This document shows positions 1 to 6,053 of a stretch of 9,182 bases of DNA, piece by piece. This DNA is from Acidobacteriota bacterium (GTDB lineage: Bacteria > Acidobacteriota > Blastocatellia > Pyrinomonadales > Pyrinomonadaceae), in NCBI GenBank assembly GCA_013813755.1, contig JACCRD010000248.1, positions 1 through 9,182 of the forward strand, in the 5' to 3' direction. Made by a program: the position numbers and the translations under genes. The notes under the pieces are model-generated. The model searched no databases. It was given only the letters and a program-made list of their open reading frames with translations, and was not told the origin of the DNA. How positions within the stretch are numbered: position 1 is the stretch's first letter; every line of letters starts with the position of its first letter.

Positions 1-806
1 TCGAGTCCGAGCATTCGCGCTTTCAAACCGGGCGCGATAATGGTTTTCATCAAAGTTTGTCCGGTTTTAAAATCTTTCCCGCAAATCGGAACGCCCGCAT
101 CTTCTGAAAGTTTTGTCAGCGCCGGAATATCGCACGACAGATTCGGCGCACCGTTGGCAAACGGGACTTTTGATTTTAACGCGGCATAAGCGTAAATCAT
201 CGAAGGCGCGATTAATGGGTCGTCGTCATACAAACCTTTTTCAAAAGCTTCTAAAGTTTGATGAACTGCTGATTGTTCGAGAAAAATCTCAGTCGAAGCC
301 GCAAACACGATCACCAGTCTTTCGCACCCTTTTTCTTCCTTAAATCGCGCGATGTCGGCAATCAATTGTTCGGCAAGCTCCATTTTGTTCTTGCCTATTT
401 TAACGTTTTCGCCCGTAATGCGCTTAACGTAATTCTGCTCAAAAACCGCCGCCATTGGTTTCAAGGATTCGAGTTGTTCACGCAAATCTTCAACCTGCGC
501 TTTCTCTAAAACGCCCGCATTTCGCGCCGCTTCATAGGCTGAATCGGAAAAAATATCCCACGCTCCAAAAACCACGTCGTCCAAATCCGCGAGCGGTACA
601 AAATCCTTAATCTTCGGGCAATTATTGTCGGTTCGCTTGCCAAGGCGAATCGTTCCCATCTGGGTCAGAGAGCCAATCGGGTTCGCCATTCCCTTGCGAA
701 TCGCCTCCACGCCCGCGACAAAAGTTGTGCTGACCGCGCCGAGTCCGACGAGTAAAATACCAAGTTTCCCGCTCGCGGGTGCAATTTCCACGCCTTTTTC
801 AACCAT
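1..806 (-). CDS. ino1: Inositol-3-phosphate synthase, N-terminal 268 codons (runs off window)
   Basis: Catalyses the NAD-dependent conversion of D-glucose 6-phosphate to 1D-myo-inositol 3-phosphate in the cytoplasm, the first step of inositol (and inositol phospholipid) synthesis. The reverse-strand reading frame is open from an ATG at 806 to the window edge. A Rossmann NAD-binding loop GLGAVSTT lies at residues 21-28, followed by a conserved block GSLTQMGTIRLGKR (45-58). FANGAPNLSCDIPAL (216-230) and GKDFKTGQT (243-251) carry the family's active-site lysine motif. The sequence style is that of the longer bacterial form of roughly 440 residues, so about 60% is present. The start is supported by a strong Shine-Dalgarno GGAGGAA a few bases before the ATG and by a good promoter upstream, so it is probably transcribed independently of the genes to its right. 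Family assignment is very secure; only the C-terminus is unseen. Confidence 0.93.
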   Translation of the reverse strand, partial: MVEKGVEIAPASGKLGILLVGLGAVSTTFVAGVEAIRKGMANPIGSLTQMGTIRLGKRTDNNCPKIKDFVPLADLDDVVFGAWDIFSDSAYEAARNAGVLEKAQVEDLREQLESLKPMAAVFEQNYVKRITGENVKIGKNKMELAEQLIADIARFKEEKGCERLVIVFAASTEIFLEQSAVHQTLEAFEKGLYDDDPLIAPSMIYAYAALKSKVPFANGAPNLSCDIPALTKLSEDAGVPICGKDFKTGQTLMKTIIAPGLKARMLGL

Positions 807-834
807 TATGAGTTCCTCCGAGAAATGAAAGAGA

Positions 835-863
835 ATAATAACTTTACAAAAATGTTAAGGCAA
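835..863 (-). promoter_or_regulatory. Probable sigma-70-type promoter of ino1
   Basis: Read on the minus strand, TTGCCT (863-858) and TATTAT (840-835) are separated by exactly 17 bases. The -35 matches consensus at 4 of 6 positions and the -10 at 5 of 6. The implied transcript start near 828 leaves a leader of about 20 nt containing the GGAGGAA ribosome site of ino1. It sits in the 70-nt gap after the stop of the preceding ORF at 877. Confidence 0.5.
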
Positions 864-876
864 CCGTGAAAAGGTT

Positions 877-1299
877 TTATTCGAAAGGTAAAGCCTCTAA
901 TGTCTTTAAGTCTTGAAGATTAAATTCATCCGAAATGAGATTGACAATTTTAGCAACTTGTCTTGATTCTCTTAAATTGCTTTCGAGGGAAGGCTCAGTG
1001 TAAACATAAAATCTGTATTCTCCGCCTCTATTTGTTTCGATTGTATAACCTCCACAGTCGGGGCAAGGCTCAGACCCGCCGTTCTCAAATCTATCAGGCA
1101 AAGTAAAAATTTCTTGTTCGGTAAGTTTTTGTAAAACAATTTCCCAACCTGAATTTGGTTCGCTTAATCTTCTTTTTGAAATATTTTTCAGCCTAAATGT
1201 GCCTTCCCGAAAATTTTGTCTCTGAATGCTTGCCGACCATCTTTCATTGGTTCGTCTAAGAATAAAATATCCATTTGCTACCAGGAAGATACGCGCCAC
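877..1299 (-). CDS. Uncharacterised protein, probably the C-terminal half of a frame-split lipoprotein gene
   Basis: Open frame of 140 codons if read from a GTG at 1299. I do not recognise a named family. Visible features: an N-terminal stretch GYFILRRTNERWSA (10-23), SGWEIVLQKL (50-59), FTLPD (65-69), a CPDC pair (Cys79, Cys82), and GEYRFYVYTEP (93-103) followed by a helical end. This resembles small bacterial proteins in which an 'EIRxW' strand leads into a hydrophobic segment, an 'ILKRTNGxWSA' strand, 'SGWExLWxxL' and a 'YRxYxYxNP' motif. The EIRLW part is found at the end of the overlapping upstream ORF in another frame, so this is probably not a separate gene and the GTG start is doubtful. 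No ribosome site fits the GTG. GC is low: 901-960 is 30% G+C. Either a real frameshifted pseudogene, an error in the sequence, or, less likely, two coupled genes. Confidence 0.5.
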   Translation of the reverse strand: MARIFLVANGYFILRRTNERWSASIQRQNFREGTFRLKNISKRRLSEPNSGWEIVLQKLTEQEIFTLPDRFENGGSEPCPDCGGYTIETNRGGEYRFYVYTEPSLESNLRESRQVAKIVNLISDEFNLQDLKTLEALPFE

Positions 1300-1610
1300 A
1301 AACGAATTTCCAAATCAGTTTTCGAAATTTTCAATTTTTCTAAAATAGGAACCTGACTGACTTTCGATAAATCGGCAAATTCCTTTAAATACTGTTTTCG
1401 CTTTTCTTTATGAGGATTAAAATTCGGGAGACCAAAAGAATTTCTGACTTTTTCCGATATAATCGATTGCGAATCATATCTTTCAATTTTGTTTTCCAAA
1501 GTAGGAGAAATCTGAGCAACCGGTGTTGACAAGTTTTCTGATTTTTGCAAATCGTTGTGAAAGCAGGAGCTTACAAAAAAAGCTAGGCAAAAAAACATCT
1601 TGTTTTGCAT
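1278..1610 (-). CDS. Small putative lipoprotein, likely N-terminal half of a frameshifted gene
   Basis: Frame of 110 codons from ATG at 1610, four bases after the GH57 stop codon, so probably co-transcribed with it. Residues 1-16 form a lipoprotein signal: short charged start, hydrophobic core FFCLAFFVSS and lipobox VSSC with Cys16 as the lipidation site. A low-complexity linker follows (20-45), then a charged helical region FNPHKEKRKQYLKEFADLSKV (64-84, less one residue at either end for certainty) and a terminal TDLEIRLW (98-105). The frame closes abruptly with a TAG at 1278-1280, and the continuation expected of the EIRLW strand lies in the -1 frame (877-1299). The open frame extends upstream to 1892, but that part overlaps the GH57 coding region and is spurious. 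No Shine-Dalgarno is visible. Function unknown; an envelope anchor is inferred. Confidence 0.6.
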   Translation of the reverse strand: MQNKMFFCLAFFVSSCFHNDLQKSENLSTPVAQISPTLENKIERYDSQSIISEKVRNSFGLPNFNPHKEKRKQYLKEFADLSKVSQVPILEKLKISKTDLEIRLWRVSSW

Positions 1611-1614
1611 AATG

Positions 1615-3210
1615 TTAGCTTTGATAAATTCGGTAATCAATCTCTCCGAAAATGTTGTCGCGGTTTTTGATTTCCGTAAGCATTTTTTCGTCAATTTCCC
1701 CATTTTCGATTTGCGTCGCCAGCAAATTAAAGCGGTGGATATGCGACTGGAAGCGGCGTGATGAGTATTCAACCGTGGTGCCTTGATAAATTTGAAACGC
1801 CCAATCGCTCGATTGCGCAAGCAGGAGTTCGCGGGCGAGTTGATTGAGTGCGCGGCGTTCGATTTCAGACGGGTTTGTAAACGTGTTGGCAAGCGCGGTC
1901 ATCTTTCGTTCGGCGTCGTGAACGAACGGATACATCCAGGAATTTCCTTCGTTGAGCCAGACTTTGAAATAACCGTTTTCGCCCCAGCTCGAAGCTGAAG
2001 GTTTTTGAATTTGAATCGGAATTTTTGCGTCCAAAAAATCGCCAGGTGTCACCGCGCGAACCGAATCTCTTTTATAATGAAGTTCGCGGAATAAATAATC
2101 TAAAAATTGCGGTCCCTCAAACCACCAGTGTCCATAGAGTTCAGCATCATACGGCGCGGTGACAAGCGGCGGACGTCCTTCAAATGTATCGCGTAGTTTA
2201 TACGCCTGTTCAATCCGTTTGCCGACAAAATCCAGCGCGTCTTCAGCGGCTTTTTCGCGCGCCCAAGCTGGGACATACGGCTCTTTTTTGTGGCTTGGCA
2301 CGTCACGCCCCGAAATGCGGTAATACTTTAAACCCAGATGCCGGCGGCTTTCGTCTTTGTGCAAAAACGGCTTGAGATAATCGAGCGGCAAATCCCAACC
2401 GACATCACGGTAAAATTCGCGGTAGAGAGCGTTACCCGGATAACCGACCTCGGCGCTCCAAACCTGCTGCGAAGTCTCCACGTCACGTGCAAAAACCGCC
2501 ACTCCGTTCGGACATCGGACGGGCGCGTGAACACCGTAGCGCGGGCGCGGTTCGCCGTATAAAATCGCGTGTGAATCACCGATAAAATATTCGATTCCAG
2601 CGTCTTTCAGAAGATTTTCCAAACCTTCTTCATAGGCGCATTCGGGCAACCAGATACCGCGCGGACTGCGCCCGAAATGTTTTTTATAATTTTGGACGGC
2701 GATCTGGATTTGCGCTCGTTTTGCTTCAGGGGTGGAAATTAGCGGCAGAAAACCGTGCGTCGCGCCGCAGGTGATGATTTCCAGAACCCCTTCATCCTGC
2801 AGTTCACGAAAAGCGTTGATCAGATTGCGTTTATATTTATTGTTCCATAAATCCAGAGCCGCGCTCAGATTTTTGACATACATTTTGACGGCATCAATGA
2901 ATTGCGGTTCTTCGCGGCTGACTCTTTCAAGATCAGTCTGACAGAATGCGAGCAAATTTTCGAGATGCCGCGTATAGCGCGTCTCAAGCAGTTTATCCGC
3001 CAGCATTTCGCACAAAGGCGGCGAAACATTGATGGCGAGACGCGGACGAATGCCTGATTCGTGCAAGTTTTGAAAGATAAAAATCAGCGGCAGATAAACT
3101 TCTGTGATCGCTTCGAAAAGCCAGTCTTCTTCAAGAAATTCAGGGTATTCGGGGTGACGCACAAAAGGCAGATGCGCGTGAAGTATAAGGCTGAAATAAC
3201 CAGTGGGCAT
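1615..3210 (-). CDS. GH57 family 1,4-alpha-glucan branching enzyme (DUF1957 type)
   Basis: Cytoplasmic enzyme expected to cut alpha-1,4-glucan chains and rejoin them as alpha-1,6 branches, as shown for the GH57 branching enzymes of Thermococcus (TK1436) and Thermus. At 531 residues it has the usual length. N-terminal GYFSLILHAHLPFVRHPE (4-21) is the start signature of the family, with His11 and His13 in the substrate site. WLPECAY (187-193) holds the catalytic nucleophile Glu190, and APYDAELYGHWWFEGP (352-367) holds the acid/base Asp355. SSWGENG (407-413) and the following helical region form the C-terminal DUF1957 domain. The start is fixed by the family signature although no Shine-Dalgarno precedes it: the leader consists of heptad repeats. 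It follows the DUF4912 gene by 151 nt and is followed 4 nt later by the lipoprotein. A maltogenic or 4-alpha-glucanotransferase activity is the alternative, less likely. Confidence 0.93.
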   Translation of the reverse strand: MPTGYFSLILHAHLPFVRHPEYPEFLEEDWLFEAITEVYLPLIFIFQNLHESGIRPRLAINVSPPLCEMLADKLLETRYTRHLENLLAFCQTDLERVSREEPQFIDAVKMYVKNLSAALDLWNNKYKRNLINAFRELQDEGVLEIITCGATHGFLPLISTPEAKRAQIQIAVQNYKKHFGRSPRGIWLPECAYEEGLENLLKDAGIEYFIGDSHAILYGEPRPRYGVHAPVRCPNGVAVFARDVETSQQVWSAEVGYPGNALYREFYRDVGWDLPLDYLKPFLHKDESRRHLGLKYYRISGRDVPSHKKEPYVPAWAREKAAEDALDFVGKRIEQAYKLRDTFEGRPPLVTAPYDAELYGHWWFEGPQFLDYLFRELHYKRDSVRAVTPGDFLDAKIPIQIQKPSASSWGENGYFKVWLNEGNSWMYPFVHDAERKMTALANTFTNPSEIERRALNQLARELLLAQSSDWAFQIYQGTTVEYSSRRFQSHIHRFNLLATQIENGEIDEKMLTEIKNRDNIFGEIDYRIYQS

Positions 3211-3252
3211 AATTGGATTTTAGATTTTGGATTGTAGATTTTGGATTGGAAA
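3211..3252. repeat. Heptanucleotide tandem repeats, including a perfect 14-bp direct repeat
   Basis: The plus strand breaks into six degenerate 7-mers: AATTGGA, TTTTAGA, TTTTGGA, TTGTAGA, TTTTGGA, TTGGAAA. Within this, TAGATTTTGGATTG occurs twice in exact tandem (3221-3234 and 3235-3248). It abuts the GH57 start codon at 3210, so it forms that gene's untranslated leader. An inverted copy of its core lies at 3352-3363. Confidence 0.75.
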
Positions 3253-3310
3253 GCGAGAATTAAATTACTGATTTTAAAAGCAGTTAAAATTATTTGAGTG
3301 GAAAAATCCC

Positions 3311-3339
3311 AGAATAATTTACTAAACTTAAGATGTCAG
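3311..3339 (-). promoter_or_regulatory. Candidate promoter of the GH57 gene
   Basis: On the minus strand CTGACA (3339-3334, 5 of 6 to consensus) and TATTCT (3316-3311, 4 of 6) are 17 bases apart, inside the 151-nt gap between DUF4912 and GH57. It would give an untranslated leader of about 95 nt that contains an imperfect 9-bp-arm hairpin (3267-3284) and the heptad repeats. Pattern match only. Confidence 0.35.
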
Positions 3340-3351
3340 TGAGCTTTAACA

Positions 3352-3363
3352 CAATCCAAAATC
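3352..3363. repeat. Inverted copy of the 3223-3234 repeat core
   Basis: CAATCCAAAATC is the exact reverse complement of GATTTTGGATTG at 3223-3234 and 3237-3248. It overlaps the stop codon of the DUF4912 gene (3362-3364). The two orientations bracket about 105-120 bp between DUF4912 and GH57. The similarity extends a few bases outward with one inserted base (TTTT before the core on both copies). Confidence 0.6.
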
Positions 3364-4513
3364 AAAATGAACTGATCGGAGAAAATTTCGGTATAAATCT
3401 GCGTTTGGAAGTTTTTGGGAAGTTTAAGACGCTCGAACCGAAAACGGCGCTTCCAAATTCTTCGTTCTCCAAAAATTCATCCTCAAACTCGCCAAAGTTT
3501 TCCTGCAAAACCGCTAAAGCCTTTGCCGAGCTGATGTTTTCGGCGTTTTCTTCAAACGCGGCAAAAAGTTTTTTTGATATTTGCCCGCGTAATTTTCCGA
3601 GCGAAATTCCTGAAGCCAGCGCCAGCAGAGCAAATCGAATTTCGCTCGAATCGTTTGAAATAAATGAATTGTTTCGGGCAAAATTTGTTTTTTGATTTTC
3701 TAAAATTTGAGCGAACGCATTGTGCGTCGCTTTGTCGGAAAAAACCGCGTCATCGCCGGCGAGAGCGACTTCAAAAGCGTCCTGCGCAAAACCCGAATCG
3801 GTTAAAACCTGCGCGAAATTTTGCGCATCGACTGCCCAATCCGTTGAAAAGTCGCGCCGCGGACTCGGACTTTTACGCGGAGTTTCGATTGTGTTTGAAA
3901 ACATTAAGCGAGTAAAAAGATTGTTCGGCGCGTGAAACCCGACTTCAGCCCGGTAAGTTGAATTGGCGTCAGCATCAAACCACGCCGAGCCTTCCGTTTC
4001 TACCAGCATAATTTCTTCTTCGCCCCTGGTTTGATTGACGAGTTTAACGACCAGCTTAAAATTGGCGATACGTCCGGAAAAGACCCGATTCAATGTTTGA
4101 AAAGGATCATTTTTGAAAGACCAGTAAAAATGAAGACGCGTCGGCGACTGCATCTGCAGACGCGCTCGATTTTCTTTTGCCAGTTTTGGCAGTTTCGGAA
4201 CAGATAATTCCTTAAAAATCGGGTCTTCAGTTACACGCTTGTCTGCTGTTTCTTTATTATCGAGATCGATGCCCGCCTCAACTAACGGCTCGGCTAAATT
4301 TACTTTCAGATGAACGTCGGACTCGTTTACTTGAATAAGTTCAGACGTTTTAAGCGAAAAATCTTTTTGCTCCAGACGTTCGGCGGAAGAAATGGGATTA
4401 AGCTGAAAATCTTCCAGGTTAAGCTCTATCGCGCTTGCATCTTTTTCTGTTTGTTCGTTTTTCGTCGCTGAAGCCGGTTGTAAATTGTTCGTTTCTAAAT
4501 CTTTTTTAATCAT
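3362..4513 (-). CDS. DUF4912 domain-containing protein
   Basis: Protein of 383 residues. Residues 1-115 are acidic, low-complexity and probably disordered. The DUF4912 domain covers roughly 118-213: SPTRLHFYWSF (123-133), with the tyrosine-tryptophan pair typical of the family, then FKLVVKLV (152-159), GSAWFDADANSTYRAEVGFH (175-194) and SNTIETPR (206-213). The rest (225-383) is helical and acidic with a basic end and resembles nothing I can name. DUF4912 has no established biochemical role; in other bacteria I know of it near GH57/DUF1957 branching enzymes, and here the GH57 gene is next in line. From that context I infer a glucan-binding or regulatory partner of the branching enzyme. No signal peptide is visible, so it is probably cytoplasmic. 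Only weak ribosome-site character precedes ATG 4513; an upstream promoter fits this start. Confidence 0.85.
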   Translation of the reverse strand: MIKKDLETNNLQPASATKNEQTEKDASAIELNLEDFQLNPISSAERLEQKDFSLKTSELIQVNESDVHLKVNLAEPLVEAGIDLDNKETADKRVTEDPIFKELSVPKLPKLAKENRARLQMQSPTRLHFYWSFKNDPFQTLNRVFSGRIANFKLVVKLVNQTRGEEEIMLVETEGSAWFDADANSTYRAEVGFHAPNNLFTRLMFSNTIETPRKSPSPRRDFSTDWAVDAQNFAQVLTDSGFAQDAFEVALAGDDAVFSDKATHNAFAQILENQKTNFARNNSFISNDSSEIRFALLALASGISLGKLRGQISKKLFAAFEENAENISSAKALAVLQENFGEFEDEFLENEEFGSAVFGSSVLNFPKTSKRRFIPKFSPISSF

Positions 4514-4542
4514 AAATTGCTCGCTTCTAAAGTAACGGGACG

Positions 4543-4571
4543 ATTATGTGGTTTTAAAATTCAAAATTCAA
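4543..4571 (-). promoter_or_regulatory. Probable promoter of the DUF4912 gene
   Basis: Minus strand TTGAAT (4571-4566, 4 of 6) and CATAAT (4548-4543, 5 of 6) are spaced by 17 bases. The implied start near 4536 leaves a leader of about 23 nt before ATG 4513. The -35 element lies inside a row of heptad repeats. Confidence 0.45.
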
Positions 4572-4573
4572 GG
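4553..4573. repeat. Heptanucleotide tandem repeats, three units
   Basis: Read on the minus strand, CCTTGAA (4573-4567), TTTTGAA (4566-4560) and TTTTAAA (4559-4553) follow each other without spacing. The same unit types appear on the plus strand at 8430-8464. They lie in the 92-nt gap between the DUF3108 stop and the DUF4912 start, directly beside a GGCGCGCC palindrome at 4572-4579. Confidence 0.6.
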
Positions 4574-4605
4574 CGCGCCCAAACGGTTTATTCGCTGTCA
4601 CTGTT

Positions 4606-5400
4606 TTATTTAATGTTTATTTTTTTGAGCTTTATTTCAACTCTGCCGACCGTGTAATTTATTTGAGCGCGAACAAGAACGCGGCGCGGGTCGTCCGTGA
4701 TCCAGAAAATCATACTGCCTTCTCTTCCAAGCAGACGGTTTTCGCCGAAAACTTCCGGTTCGACGCGAAAACACCAGCTTTTCCCAAGAATACTTTTTTG
4801 CTCTTCGCGGGCGGTGACGCGGACGGGAATTTTGTAAATCATACCGGAATCGCTGACTTTTAGTTCAAAAGTTTTGCCGACCTCAAGCGGCAGACGCCTG
4901 AGCGTGTAAACTGCTGAAACAAAATCCTGCGTGTCCGGTTCGAGCGGCGAAGCGACGACGTATGGTGCGCGAACCGTGTCCTTCGGATCGGTTTCGATAA
5001 AGATAACTTTTTTGTCTTTGTAATCGAAAATGGCTTCGCTGTCGCGCACGCGCTCGTTTTGTTCGTCGCGCTTGATGGTTTTTAAAATTTGTAAATTTTC
5101 CCCGTCAACGGTTGATTCGAATTTTTGGAAAAACTTGGCATTAAGCAGTTTCGGGAGTGACCCCTTCGAATTTCCCTGCGACTTAATTATAAAATGACGT
5201 TTATTCGGAGCACGCTCGACGGCGAAATTTAAATCCGCGACGGCAATGCCGCGCAGCAGCGCTTTGCTGAATTTACCTTCGTAAACAAGATTTTCGCCAA
5301 CGTTAAAAGGTTCGATTTGAGTCGCGTTTTGAGCATCTATCGAAATGCTGAAAAAACACGAAATCAGCAAAAGCAAATGAATTATTTTTTTTATCGTCAT
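4606..5400 (-). CDS. Secreted DUF3108 domain-containing protein
   Basis: Protein of 264 residues with a Sec signal peptide: basic MTIKK, hydrophobic core IIHLLLLISCFFSISI, and a likely cleavage after DA-Q near residue 23. The mature part starts PFNVGENLVYEGKF (31-44), the opening signature of DUF3108. It is predominantly beta-strand in character to the end, with a strand near EAIFDYKDKKVIFIE and FWITDDPRRVLVRAQI near 229-244. The only mature cysteine is in KSWCFRVEP. DUF3108 proteins are periplasmic or surface beta-rich proteins of unknown function. The gene starts 4 nt after the stop of the methyltransferase gene, so the two are co-transcribed. No Shine-Dalgarno is evident; the signal peptide fixes the start. 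The Cys in the signal core is not in a convincing lipobox. Confidence 0.85.
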   Translation of the reverse strand: MTIKKIIHLLLLISCFFSISIDAQNATQIEPFNVGENLVYEGKFSKALLRGIAVADLNFAVERAPNKRHFIIKSQGNSKGSLPKLLNAKFFQKFESTVDGENLQILKTIKRDEQNERVRDSEAIFDYKDKKVIFIETDPKDTVRAPYVVASPLEPDTQDFVSAVYTLRRLPLEVGKTFELKVSDSGMIYKIPVRVTAREEQKSILGKSWCFRVEPEVFGENRLLGREGSMIFWITDDPRRVLVRAQINYTVGRVEIKLKKINIK

Positions 5401-5404
5401 AATT

Positions 5405-5953
5405 TTATTTCAAAAAAATCGCCTTGACGAGCAAAATCGACCACGCAAAAACTAAGCCGAGCGCCGCACGATACTCGCGGTATCGCATATACAATTTCAT
5501 ATCAAACTTTTCAGATGACTTTTTATAACCCTTAAAATACGGAAAGAGAAGCGGAACTCGCCGAGCGTATTCGGCATATTCTTCCCCGAAAAGCGCGGTT
5601 AATTCCTTTGCCTCAAGACGCATTACGGGTAGATAAATTCCCAGAAACAAAACTATAAAAAGAGGCGCGAGCCACCACACGCCGGAAGCAATTGTAAAAC
5701 CCAAACCGAGCACGAAACTTCCCAGATAAAGCGGATTACGGGTAAAGGAATACGGACCGGACACCGCCAGATTTTGATTTTTGCGAATATGACCCGAAGC
5801 CCACGCTCGAATCAAAATTCCAATGACCGCAACCGCGCCGCCAATTACTAAAGTCATCAATTCAGGACGGGCGAAGGCGAGAAAAACGATACTGAACAAA
5901 AACCCGAGCGGCACTCGCACGCGCTGAAAAATTCTTTTATCTTTCCAATTCAT
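5405..5953 (-). CDS. Membrane methyltransferase, isoprenylcysteine carboxyl methyltransferase/PEMT-like family
   Basis: Integral membrane protein of 182 residues. Hydrophobic segments lie near 14-30, 33-50, 75-90 and 93-111, with one more at 163-181. The family signature is present: NLAVSGPYSFTRNPLYLG (61-78), in which the RNPLY-G motif contributes to S-adenosylmethionine binding, and RLEAKELTALFGEEYAEYARRVP (112-134, key Glu114, Phe122-Gly123, Tyr126 and Tyr129). These features define the bacterial ICMT/PEMT/NnrU-like superfamily that methylates carboxyl or amino groups of lipid-anchored or lipid substrates. The real substrate is unknown. After the catalytic region there is an added stretch (140-182) with an extra membrane helix. 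It is the first gene of a pair with DUF3108. A TAAAAT lies 9 bases before the ATG with no visible ribosome site. Confidence 0.87.
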   Translation of the reverse strand: MNWKDKRIFQRVRVPLGFLFSIVFLAFARPELMTLVIGGAVAVIGILIRAWASGHIRKNQNLAVSGPYSFTRNPLYLGSFVLGLGFTIASGVWWLAPLFIVLFLGIYLPVMRLEAKELTALFGEEYAEYARRVPLLFPYFKGYKKSSEKFDMKLYMRYREYRAALGLVFAWSILLVKAIFLK

Positions 5954-6053
5954 TCTGGCAGAATTTTACACCTTTTTTAGATTAAAAAAATAGTAAAAAC
6001 TTAGAAATTGTATTTAAAAACTAAACGATAGGGGAATGTATTTCTTTAATTTT

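Noticed and set aside
1281..1299. Programmed -1 ribosomal frameshift joining the two lipoprotein frames
   Set aside because: No X-XXY-YYZ slippery heptamer lies in the overlap; the bases TGGCGCGTATCTTCC do not fit, so mutation or sequence error is more likely.
1611..1892. Upstream extension of the lipoprotein frame to a 204-residue protein
   Set aside because: It overlaps the well-supported GH57 C-terminus in another frame and would remove the lipoprotein signal peptide from the N-terminus.
3333..3695. Plus-strand open frame opposite the end of the DUF4912 gene
   Set aside because: Its composition (Ser/Phe/Asn/Lys-rich) is that of an antisense shadow, with no domain or ribosome site.
4572..4579. 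GGCGCGCC palindrome as an operator
   Set aside because: An 8-bp self-complementary word alone is too weak, and no second copy or stem extension is present.
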